Shown: in pieces, positions 1-6,269 of the stretch
Position numbering within the stretch: the stretch's first letter is position 1
How the letters are laid out: every line of letters starts with the position of its first letter
NCBI GenBank assembly: GCA_031177445.1
Contig: JAPSGP010000044.1
Location: 1-12,871 of the forward strand
Length of the DNA: 12,871 bases
Direction: 5' to 3'
Source: Acidimicrobiia bacterium
GTDB lineage: Bacteria > Actinomycetota > Acidimicrobiia > IMCC26256 > JACDBD01
Position numbers and translations under genes: made by a program
The notes under the pieces: model-generated
Databases searched by the model: none
What the model was told of the DNA's origin: nothing
The model's input: the letters and a program-made list of their open reading frames with translations, nothing else

Positions 1-1
1 G

Positions 2-313
2 CAGCGCGTCCTCATCGCCAAGGCGCTCGCCAGCGAGCCCGAGCTCCTCGTCCTCGACGAGCCGGTCGCGGGCGTCGACACCGCCTCACAACGCCTCTTT
101 CGGGACTCGCTCGTCCACCTGCTGCAGGAACACGGCGCGGGCGTGCTCCTCGTGTCCCACGAGCTCGGCGCGGTCGCCGAGGATCTGGATCGGGTCGTCG
201 TGCTCAAGCGACGGGTGTTGTTCGACGGCAAGCCGCGGGAGCTCGCCGACACCGGCGTGAGCCTGGGTGTGCACGCCGACGATCTCCCCCAGTGGCTCGA
301 AGAGCTCCGGTAG
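2..313 (+). CDS. Metal ABC transporter ATP-binding protein, C-terminal part (ZnuC/MntB-like)
   Basis: The open frame enters from the left edge and ends at TAG (311-313), leaving 103 codons. It starts just after the ABC signature (QRVLIAKAL). It contains the Walker B segment (LLVLDEP, residues 15-21 of the visible part), the D-loop region (AGVD) and the switch/H-loop histidine (LLVSHEL), then a short C-terminal tail. Walker A, the Q-loop and LSGGQ lie outside the window. The family couples ATP hydrolysis to import through a membrane permease on the cytoplasmic face. The next gene, 9 bp downstream, is a ZnuB/MntC-type permease, so the substrate is probably Zn2+ or Mn2+. That substrate comes from context; the metal cannot be read from this fragment. 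Broken only by the window edge. Confidence 0.9.
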   Translation, partial: QRVLIAKALASEPELLVLDEPVAGVDTASQRLFRDSLVHLLQEHGAGVLLVSHELGAVAEDLDRVVVLKRRVLFDGKPRELADTGVSLGVHADDLPQWLEELR

Positions 314-322
314 GAGCGCGTC

Positions 323-1189
323 GTGCCGGGCATGCCGTGGCCGCTTCCATACCCCTTCGACCGCGAGTACATGCAGCTCGCGCTGATCGCCGGCCTGGTG
401 GTCGGCGCGACCGCGCCGTTGATCGGCACCTTCCTGGTGCAGAAGCGGTTGTCACTGTTCGGCGACGGGATCGGGCACGTGGCGGTGGCGGGGGTCGGCG
501 CCGGGCTCCTGTTCGGGACCTCACCGATCTGGACCTCGCTCGTGGTCGCGGTCGCCGCCGCGCTCTGCATCGAGTGGTTGCGTGCCCGCGGCACAGCATC
601 GGGTGACCTCGCGCTCGCCCTCTTCTTCTACAGCGGGATCGCCGCCGGGGTCGTGCTCGCCGGCCGTTCCGCGACGAACATCAACCTCCAGCCCTATCTC
701 TTCGGATCGATCCTCACGGTCACCGAGCGCGACGTGTACAGCGTGATCGCGCTCGGAGCGCTGATCGTCGTCGCAATGACGATTGCGGGTCGCGGGCTCC
801 TGGCGGTGGTGCTCGACGAGGAGGCCGCGCGCGTCACGGGCATCCCGGCCGGTGCGCTCAACGCCCTCCTCGCGGTGCTGACCGCGGTGACCGTCGTCGC
901 CGCGATGCGCGTCGTCGGCGTCCTCCTGGTAGCCGCGTTGATGGTGCTGCCGGTCGCGACCAGCCGCCTAGTCGCCAGATCGTTTCGCACGACGATGCTG
1001 GGGAGCGCGGCGGTCGGCGTCGCCGGCGTCGTGCTCGGGCTGTTCGCGGCGCGCCAGTGGGCACTCGCAGCTGGGGGCGCGATCGTGCTCGTCGTGACGG
1101 CGATCTTCGCGGTGGCGTCACTGCTCCCGCGGCGCCGCGGGGGCGGGCAGCCCACGGAGCCGACCGCCCTGCTGTCCGGCCCCGGTTGA
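323..1189 (+). CDS. Metal ABC transporter permease (ZnuB/MntC family)
   Basis: A 288-residue polytopic membrane protein with about eight hydrophobic segments, beginning near residues 16-40 and running to a basic tail after about residue 264. The stretch after the first membrane segment (LIGTFLVQKRLSLFGDGIGH, about 33-52) is the typical ABC-3 family loop, usually seen as a basic/Gly-rich 'LRRMALVGDALSH'-like sequence. Later segments (MRVVGVLLVAALMVLPVA, about 195-212) also match this family. It would form the inner-membrane channel for the ATPase encoded just upstream, importing Zn2+ or Mn2+. The GTG start at 323 is supported by GGAG at 313-316, which overlaps the end of the preceding gene, so the two are co-translated. 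No solute-binding protein gene is visible; it may lie to the left. Ends in a hairpin shared with the convergent gene. Confidence 0.92.
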   Translation: MPGMPWPLPYPFDREYMQLALIAGLVVGATAPLIGTFLVQKRLSLFGDGIGHVAVAGVGAGLLFGTSPIWTSLVVAVAAALCIEWLRARGTASGDLALALFFYSGIAAGVVLAGRSATNINLQPYLFGSILTVTERDVYSVIALGALIVVAMTIAGRGLLAVVLDEEAARVTGIPAGALNALLAVLTAVTVVAAMRVVGVLLVAALMVLPVATSRLVARSFRTTMLGSAAVGVAGVVLGLFAARQWALAAGGAIVLVVTAIFAVASLLPRRRGGGQPTEPTALLSGPG

Positions 1190-1214
1190 CCGCAGAGGCG
1201 TCGACTGCGGGTCA
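1187..1214. terminator. Candidate bidirectional terminator hairpin between convergent genes
   Basis: The 22-bp gap between two convergent genes carries an inverted repeat with arms CCGCAG (1190-1195) and CTGCGG (1205-1210) and a 9-nt loop. Allowing one bulged base, the arms extend to 1187-1195 and 1205-1214 and so include both TGA stop codons. The symmetric position suggests termination for both strands. There is no U-tract, so an intrinsic terminator of the classic kind is not proven. Confidence 0.5.
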
Positions 1215-2381
1215 GCAGACCGCCCGGACCGCGGGATACGGGTTCACCGCCCCGCCCCCGCCCGGATGGAGCTCGAAGTGGGTGTGGGTGGCCCCGCCCG
1301 AGGCGTCGCCGGTGTTGCCGACGTAACCGACGACCTCACCCTGCTCCACGCGGCGCGGGCCGCCGGCGTACGAGTCGAGATGGAAGTAGTAGTAGAGGTC
1401 GCCGTTGTCGCCTCGCAGGTAGACACCGTGGCCGGAGGTTCCACCCGTCTTCTGGGTGATCGACCCCGAGACCACGGCGACGTTGGGCGTGCCGCGGGGG
1501 GACATGAGGTCGACCCCCTTGTGCAGGCGGCCACCGGGCCGGGGCGCGTGCCACGAGTCCACGAACGACACTGATCCCGAGATCGGGCAGATCAGCCCGC
1601 CCGCCGGTGCGGCTCCCGAGGACGACCGCCCCGACGGCGCCGGCCCGGACGGGGACGGGGGCGGCGCCGCCGACGGGACCGAGCGCGCTTCTCGCGCCGC
1701 TCGCTCGCGCGCCTGCCGCTCCTCTTCGGCTTTGCGCGCCGCCTCCGCCGCCTTGCGCGCCTCCTCTTCGGCCGCCGCCTGGGCGCGCTGCGCGGCCGCG
1801 AGGTCGGCCTGCAGGCGACGCGTCTCGGATCGGAACTGCTCTAGTGCCGCCGACTGCTCCTCACGACGATCGTCGACGGCGGCGCGCTGGCGCTCCAGGT
1901 CCTCGTTGATCTGCGCCAACTCGTCGACGGCCGCGTTGTCGCGCGCGTTGGCGCCCTCGACCAGCTTCTCCCGGCGCAAGGTGTCGAGCGGGTCACCCTC
2001 GAACTCGAGGAACGGGAGCGCACCGCCGCTGCCCTTGTAGACATCAACCGCTCGCCGCTGCACCACCACCCGCAAGGTTTCGGCGCGTTGCTCGCCCGCC
2101 GCGATCTGCTGTTCGAGCCGTTGGATCTCGTTCGACAGCTCCGCCATCCGCACCTGCGCGCCCTCGTATCGGGCAGCAGCCTCGTTGGCCGCCTTCTGCG
2201 CGGTCGACACCTTCGCCTTCGCATCGGAGACGGGGTCGGCGGCGGCGACGGATGCGGCCGCGAGCGGCGAGGCCAGCCCGACCACGATCGCCCCGACGAC
2301 GAGCCGCGCCGCGCGACCGGACCGCGGGCGCCGCCCGCCGGCAACCGGCACATCCATCGACCTGAACAACATCTGCAACAT
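1212..2381 (-). CDS. Secreted coiled-coil M23 metallopeptidase (peptidoglycan hydrolase)
   Basis: 389 residues as drawn. An arginine-rich N-terminus (about 17-26) is followed by a hydrophobic stretch (about 27-47) ending AAA|DP, a good Sec signal peptide. Residues about 50-230 are charged, heptad-like Ala/Glu/Arg/Gln sequence, a coiled coil. A Pro/Ser/Gly linker (about 234-262) leads to an M23 (lysostaphin-type) domain, about 263-389. The expected Zn ligands are visible: H287 and D291 (HKGVD) and H368 of the HTH pair (H366, H368), with H334 in the YYYFHLDSY segment. The layout resembles EnvC/RipC-like cell-wall hydrolases, which cut peptide crosslinks and are often gated by their coiled coils. 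C265 and the terminal C389 could form a disulfide. The start is uncertain: ATG codons at 2381, 2372 and 2357 are in frame, and 2357 has a weak AGG upstream. All keep the signal peptide. It follows the YibE/F gene by 49 bp. Confidence 0.9.
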   Translation of the reverse strand: MLQMLFRSMDVPVAGGRRPRSGRAARLVVGAIVVGLASPLAAASVAAADPVSDAKAKVSTAQKAANEAAARYEGAQVRMAELSNEIQRLEQQIAAGEQRAETLRVVVQRRAVDVYKGSGGALPFLEFEGDPLDTLRREKLVEGANARDNAAVDELAQINEDLERQRAAVDDRREEQSAALEQFRSETRRLQADLAAAQRAQAAAEEEARKAAEAARKAEEERQARERAAREARSVPSAAPPPSPSGPAPSGRSSSGAAPAGGLICPISGSVSFVDSWHAPRPGGRLHKGVDLMSPRGTPNVAVVSGSITQKTGGTSGHGVYLRGDNGDLYYYFHLDSYAGGPRRVEQGEVVGYVGNTGDASGGATHTHFELHPGGGGAVNPYPAVRAVC

Positions 2382-2427
2382 CGCCGGCCGCGTGAGACGA
2401 GGGCTGCACCGCCGGGGAGGTGGCCAG

Positions 2428-2433
2428 AGGCTA
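2428..2433 (-). promoter_or_regulatory. Possible -10 hexamer TAGCCT for the M23 gene
   Basis: The minus strand carries TAGCCT overlapping the TAG stop of the YibE/F gene. It is the same hexamer, in the same stop-codon overlap, as the one before the HIT gene at 9806. Transcription from about 2421 would give a leader of roughly 40 nt to the ATG at 2381. No good -35 is seen. Read-through from the upstream gene is equally possible. Confidence 0.3.
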
Positions 2434-3621
2434 CCGGCCGCCTTCCGCTCGCCTCAATTGCGCTTCGCCCACCACCCGGGCGGCGAGCCAGGTGGTCACG
2501 GGAACGGAAGCCACGAGCCCGATGCTGCCCACCAGCGCGCTGAGGATCTCGGTCGCGACCGTCTCGCTGTTCGCCACCGTGCCCAGCGACTGGCGCGACT
2601 GCGTGAAGAGGATCAGCAGGGGCAGCGCACTGCCCGCGTAGGCGAGCGCGAGCGTGTTCACGGTGGAAGCGACGTGATCGCGTCCGATCCGCATGGCCGA
2701 GCCGAAGAGCTCCCGCCGCTTCATGTCGGGGTTCGCGCCTCGCAGCTCCCACACCGCCGCGGCCTGGGTCACGGTGACGTCGTCGAGCGCGCCGAGGGCG
2801 CCGATCACCATGCCACCGAGCACGAGCCCGGAGAGATCGATGCCGGTGTCGCCGATCAAGACCAGCAGCGCTTCCTCGGACGCGAACCCGGAGATCTCGG
2901 CCAGCGACGTGAAGATGCTGGCGAGCACGACGGTGAGCGCGAGCGCCGTCAAGGTCCCGAGCAGCGCGACCGTGGTCTGGGTGCGGAACCCGTTGGCGAG
3001 ATACAGCGCGAGATACGCGATCGCGCTGGACCCGACGACGGCAACGAGCACCGGGCTGTGGCCGTCGACGAGTGCCGGGATCACGAACGTGAGCAGCACG
3101 ACCACGCTGCCGGCCAGGCCGATCAGCGCCGCCACACCGCGCAGCCGGCCGAGCATCACCACCGCGACGGAGAAGATCAGCGCGACCAGCAGCAACACAG
3201 GACGGCGCTGACGGTCGAGGTACTGGTAGCGGAAGCCGGGTTCGGCGTCGGGAACGAAGCCGAGGACGACCTTCTCTCCCGGGTCGAGATCAGGGGTGGT
3301 GGGCGACTGCGGGAACTCCTGAGCCCTCGTGTCGCCCTGGTCGGGCCCTTCGGTCAAGCGGAACAGCACCAGGTCGCACGGGATCCGGTCCGCCGCGGTC
3401 GTGCCCCGGCACGGTGTGCGCTCCGACGACACCACCGTCGCCTCGTACACCCGGCTGACGAGGCCGAGCTGACGGGTCGCGCCGTCGTCGTCGCCTTCGG
3501 TCGAACGCAGCACGATCACGCCGATGGCCGTGAGCACCCCGAGCACGACCGCGATCGCGGTGAGCACTCGAGCGGTAGGTCGGGCGACCCGCACGGGGGT
3601 GCCGTGTGCTGCGTGACCCAA
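2431..3621 (-). CDS. YibE/F family polytopic membrane protein
   Basis: 396 residues. One N-terminal membrane segment (about 18-38) is followed by an extracytoplasmic domain (about 39-138) with two cysteines (C71, C82). Further hydrophobic segments run from about 141 to 385. The hallmark stretches of the YibE/F family are present: GALGALDDVTVTQAAAVWEL (274-293) and the GRDHVASTVNTLALAYAG region (about 313-330). The biochemical role of the family is not established; it is a conserved multi-pass protein in Firmicutes and Actinobacteria. The start drawn is TTG at 3621, because a hexamer AAACTT sits 6 nt upstream, as at other leaderless starts here. GTG at 3594 is the alternative and loses nine residues without touching a membrane segment. 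Divergent from an SDR gene 53 bp away, and upstream of the M23 hydrolase on the same strand. Confidence 0.88.
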   Translation of the reverse strand: MGHAAHGTPVRVARPTARVLTAIAVVLGVLTAIGVIVLRSTEGDDDGATRQLGLVSRVYEATVVSSERTPCRGTTAADRIPCDLVLFRLTEGPDQGDTRAQEFPQSPTTPDLDPGEKVVLGFVPDAEPGFRYQYLDRQRRPVLLLVALIFSVAVVMLGRLRGVAALIGLAGSVVVLLTFVIPALVDGHSPVLVAVVGSSAIAYLALYLANGFRTQTTVALLGTLTALALTVVLASIFTSLAEISGFASEEALLVLIGDTGIDLSGLVLGGMVIGALGALDDVTVTQAAAVWELRGANPDMKRRELFGSAMRIGRDHVASTVNTLALAYAGSALPLLILFTQSRQSLGTVANSETVATEILSALVGSIGLVASVPVTTWLAARVVGEAQLRRAEGGR

Positions 3622-3627
3622 GGCCGC

Positions 3628-3633
3628 AAGTTT
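3628..3633 (-). promoter_or_regulatory. Weak candidate -10 (AAACTT) for the YibE/F gene
   Basis: On the minus strand AAACTT ends 6 nt before the TTG at 3621. It keeps only the A at position 2 and T at position 6 of the TAnnnT pattern. No Shine-Dalgarno precedes the TTG. This is the weakest of the leaderless-type candidates in the window. Confidence 0.25.
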
Positions 3634-3661
3634 GGCCGTCGATGCCCGGTGCGCCGCGGAC

Positions 3662-3667
3662 TACCGT
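3662..3667 (+). promoter_or_regulatory. Candidate leaderless -10 (TACCGT) for the SDR at 3675
   Basis: TACCGT is followed by exactly 7 nt and then ATG at 3675, which places the start codon at the expected transcription start. No Shine-Dalgarno and no convincing -35 are seen. The identical hexamer and spacing recur at the SDR on the minus strand at 8879. Confidence 0.55.
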
Positions 3668-3674
3668 CCGGGCG

Positions 3675-4445
3675 ATGCGGCTGGAGGGGGAGATCGCGCT
3701 CGTCACCGGCTCGACCTCGGGGATCGGCCGCGCCATCGCGCGCGTGTTTGCCCGCGAGGGGGCACGGGTGGTCGTGACCGGCCGTGACCGGAAGCGGGGC
3801 GAGGCAGTCGTCGAGTCGATCACGTCGAGCGGTGGGGACGCGGTGTTCCTGGCCGCCGACCTGTCGAGCGAAGCGGCCTGCGACGAGCTGGTCCGGGCCA
3901 CGGTCGACCACTACGGCGGACTGACCGTGCTGGTGAACAACGCGATCGCGTCAGGCGTAGGTGCCGACGGGCCGGTGGGCGAGCTGTCGTCCGAGGCGTG
4001 GGAGGCGCTGCTGCGGGTCAACCTCACCGCGCCGATGTGGCTGTGCCGGGCCGCGATCCCGTCGATGATCGCCGCCGGTCACGGATCGATCGTCAACATC
4101 TCGTCGCGACAAGGTGAGCGCGCCAGCCCGGGCTTTACCGCGTACGCCACGAGCAAGGGCGGCCTCAACGCGCTCACCCGCTCGATCGCGGTCGACTACG
4201 CGCAGTACGGCATCCGGGCCAACACGATCAGTCCCGGCTACGTGCTCAACGAACGCCGCGATCGCGACCTCGATCCCGAACGGCGAGCCCGCCTCGAAGG
4301 CATGCACCTCACGCGATTGGGCGAGGCCGGCGACGTCGCCTACGCGGCCGTCTACTTCGCGAGCCGCGAGTCCGAGTTTGCTACCGGAGTCAACTTTCCC
4401 CTCGATGGCGGGAGTAGCGCCGCCCGGGGCCTCGTCCTCGGCTGA
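3675..4445 (+). CDS. SDR-family oxidoreductase, probably NADP(H)-dependent
   Basis: 256 residues, the usual length of a classical short-chain dehydrogenase/reductase. The cofactor motif TGSTSGIG lies at 11-18. The second strand ends in TGRD (R37), which favours NADP(H). The catalytic set is N116, S144, Y157 and K161 (YATSK), and the C-terminal LDGGSS is typical. The usual NNAG motif reads NNAI (88-91). Overall it resembles the gluconate-5-dehydrogenase/3-oxoacyl-reductase-like group, but the substrate cannot be assigned. The frame stays open back to 3606; ATG at 3675 is chosen because the fold begins there, a -10 hexamer sits 7 nt upstream, and the longer form would overlap the divergent gene. 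A TIM-barrel isomerase-like gene follows 7 bp after the stop, probably in the same operon, which suggests sugar or polyol metabolism. Confidence 0.9.
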   Translation: MRLEGEIALVTGSTSGIGRAIARVFAREGARVVVTGRDRKRGEAVVESITSSGGDAVFLAADLSSEAACDELVRATVDHYGGLTVLVNNAIASGVGADGPVGELSSEAWEALLRVNLTAPMWLCRAAIPSMIAAGHGSIVNISSRQGERASPGFTAYATSKGGLNALTRSIAVDYAQYGIRANTISPGYVLNERRDRDLDPERRARLEGMHLTRLGEAGDVAYAAVYFASRESEFATGVNFPLDGGSSAARGLVLG

Positions 4446-4452
4446 TCTCGAG

Positions 4453-5259
4453 ATGCACCCGCGAGTTTCGCTGAGCGCGATCTCGACGTTCCGGTACGAG
4501 CTCGATCAGGATCTCGCGTTCTATGCCGAGGCCGGCATCACGAACGTCGGCATCAGCATGGCGAAGCTGGAGCGCTTCGGATGGGACGAAGGCACGCGCC
4601 GCATCGCCGACGGCGGGCTCCGGGTCACCAACCTCATCGGGCTGGGCCCGTTCCACCTCGACGATCCGTCGGGGTGGGACGCCCACCGCGATCGGCTGTT
4701 CCGTGCGCTCGAGACTGCCAGCGCCGTCGGCGCCGAATGCGTCGTGCTCACCACCGGTCCCGCGGGCGCGCTGCCGTGGGAGGAGGCGGCCGACGCGCTC
4801 GAGGTCGCGCTGACGCCCGTCCTGGACGATGCCGGTACTCGTCGCATCCCGGTCGCGCTCGAGCACACGAACTCCCTGCGGGTGGACGTGGGATTCGTCC
4901 ACACCCTCGGCGACGCGGTCGACCTCGCCCACCGGCTCGACATCGGCGTGTGCATGGAGATCAACGCGTGCTGGGCCGAGCGTGGGCTCGACCGCACCAT
5001 CGCCAAGGGCATCGACCGCATCCGGCTGGTGCAGGTGAGCGACTACGCGATCGGCACGCTGACGACGCCCGACCGTCTCGTCCCCGGTGACGGCGACATC
5101 CCGCTCGAGCGCATCCTCGGCCAAGTGCTGTCCGCGGGGTATCCGGGCTGCTTCGATCTCGAGCTGATCGGGCCTCGCATCGAAACCGAGGGCTACGAAG
5201 CCGCGTCGCAGCGTGCGATTCTTCAGCTCGAGGCCGCGCTGCGTTCACTCGGCTCGTAG
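4453..5259 (+). CDS. Sugar phosphate isomerase/epimerase-like TIM-barrel protein
   Basis: 268 residues with the AP-endonuclease-2/xylose-isomerase-like barrel pattern: VALEHTNS on one strand (E137), GVCMEINACW (E169), IRLVQVSDY (Q194, D197) and CFDLELIGP (E237). Enzymes of this family (IolE, IolI, D-tagatose 3-epimerase) bind a divalent metal through Glu, Asp, His, Glu. Here the two outer glutamates seem kept, while the Asp reads as E169 and the His as Q194. Metal binding may therefore be altered. VPGDGDIP (210-217) is another typical stretch. The ATG at 4453, 7 bp after the SDR stop, fits translational coupling; an in-frame ATG at 4405 lies inside the SDR gene and adds 16 residues with no fold content. 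Probably an aldose/ketose isomerase or epimerase acting with the adjacent SDR; the substrate is unknown. Confidence 0.85.
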   Translation: MHPRVSLSAISTFRYELDQDLAFYAEAGITNVGISMAKLERFGWDEGTRRIADGGLRVTNLIGLGPFHLDDPSGWDAHRDRLFRALETASAVGAECVVLTTGPAGALPWEEAADALEVALTPVLDDAGTRRIPVALEHTNSLRVDVGFVHTLGDAVDLAHRLDIGVCMEINACWAERGLDRTIAKGIDRIRLVQVSDYAIGTLTTPDRLVPGDGDIPLERILGQVLSAGYPGCFDLELIGPRIETEGYEAASQRAILQLEAALRSLGS

Positions 5260-5279
5260 CCACCGGGCACGCCGGGCGC

Positions 5280-5285
5280 GACAAT
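5280..5285 (+). promoter_or_regulatory. Candidate leaderless -10 (GACAAT) for corA
   Basis: GACAAT ends 6 nt before the GTG start of corA at 5292, inside the 32-bp gap after the isomerase gene. The first base departs from TAnnnT, but A2, A5 and T6 fit a -10 box. No Shine-Dalgarno is present, so this looks like an independent leaderless start. Confidence 0.42.
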
Positions 5286-5291
5286 CGCACC

Positions 5292-6263
5292 GTGATCGTG
5301 GACGCCGCCGTCTACGAGGACGGACGGCGCGTGCCGGGGGAGCTCGCGCTGAGCGACATCCCCGCGGCATGTCACCGCAGGAACGCGTTCGTGTGGTTGG
5401 GCCTCTATGAGCCGACCGAGGACGAGTTCGACGCCGTGCGGCGAGAGTTCGAGCTCCACGAGCTCGCGGTCGAGGACGCCATCTGCGCGCACCAGCGGCC
5501 CAAGCTCGAGATCTACGGCGAGTTGGTGTTCGTGGTCCTCAAGACCGCCCGCTACATCGACGAGACCGAAGCGGTGGAGATCGGCGAGATCATGATGTTC
5601 GTCGGCGAGAGCTTCATCGTGGTGGTCCGCCACGGCGAAGGCAGCCCGCTCTCCGCGGTGCGCCGGCGGATCGAGTCCCGACCCGACCTCCTGCAGCACG
5701 GGCCCGGCGCGGTCGCCTACGCCATCGTCGACAAGGTCGTCGACGACTACGCACCGGTGATCGTCGGCATCGACACGGACATCCGCGAGGTCGAGATCGA
5801 GGTCTTCTCCGAGTCCGATCCCAGCGCCGCAGAGCGCATCTACAAGCTCAAGCGCGAGGTGCTCGAGCTCGATGCGGCGACCACGCCACTGCTCGATCCG
5901 CTCGACAAGCTCGTGCATCGGTACTACCGCTTCGTGCCCGAGAGCCTCACCGAGTACTTCCGGGACGTCCACGACCACCTGCTGCGCGAGGTCGCGCAGG
6001 TGCAGACGTTCCGTGACCTCCTGACGAGCGTGCTCGAGGCGAACCTCACGCGAGTCTCCGTGCGCCAGAACGAGGACATGCGCAAGATCTCGGCCTGGGT
6101 CGCGATCGCGGCCGTCCCCACGATGATCGCCGGCATCTACGGCATGAACTTCGACAACATGCCCGAGCTCGACGCGGAGTATGGCTACTTCGTCATCCTC
6201 GGGGTCATCGCTGCCGTCTGCCTCCTCATGTACCGCGCGTTTCGCAAGAGCGGCTGGCTCTGA
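5292..6263 (+). CDS. corA: CorA-family magnesium/cobalt transport protein
   Basis: 323 residues, the normal length for CorA. A large soluble N-terminal domain (about 1-262, with FVWLGLYEP at 33-41) is followed by a long charged helix region and two C-terminal membrane segments (about 266-284 and 298-314). The signature YGMNF (GMN at 284-286) ends the first segment and is followed by a short acidic loop containing NMPEL (289-293). A basic tail (RAFRKSGWL) closes it. CorA forms a homopentameric channel for Mg2+, and also Co2+ or Ni2+, in the cytoplasmic membrane; the GMN loop is the selectivity filter. GTG at 5292 is the start, with a -10-like hexamer 6 nt upstream. It converges on the DUF2332 gene with only 6 bp between the stops. 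Confidence 0.95.
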   Translation: MIVDAAVYEDGRRVPGELALSDIPAACHRRNAFVWLGLYEPTEDEFDAVRREFELHELAVEDAICAHQRPKLEIYGELVFVVLKTARYIDETEAVEIGEIMMFVGESFIVVVRHGEGSPLSAVRRRIESRPDLLQHGPGAVAYAIVDKVVDDYAPVIVGIDTDIREVEIEVFSESDPSAAERIYKLKREVLELDAATTPLLDPLDKLVHRYYRFVPESLTEYFRDVHDHLLREVAQVQTFRDLLTSVLEANLTRVSVRQNEDMRKISAWVAIAAVPTMIAGIYGMNFDNMPELDAEYGYFVILGVIAAVCLLMYRAFRKSGWL

Positions 6264-6269
6264 CCTCGG

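Noticed and set aside
3606..3674. Longer SDR start at 3606
   Set aside because: It overlaps the divergent YibE/F start, adds residues outside the SDR fold and ignores the -10 hexamer at 3662.
2185..3777. A 530-codon open frame on the plus strand
   Set aside because: It is antisense to the M23 and YibE/F genes, highly charged with no fold-like pattern, and results from GC-rich codon bias.
4390..5124. A 244-codon minus-strand open frame opposite the isomerase gene
   Set aside because: Antisense to a clear TIM-barrel gene; acidic low-pattern sequence with no motif.
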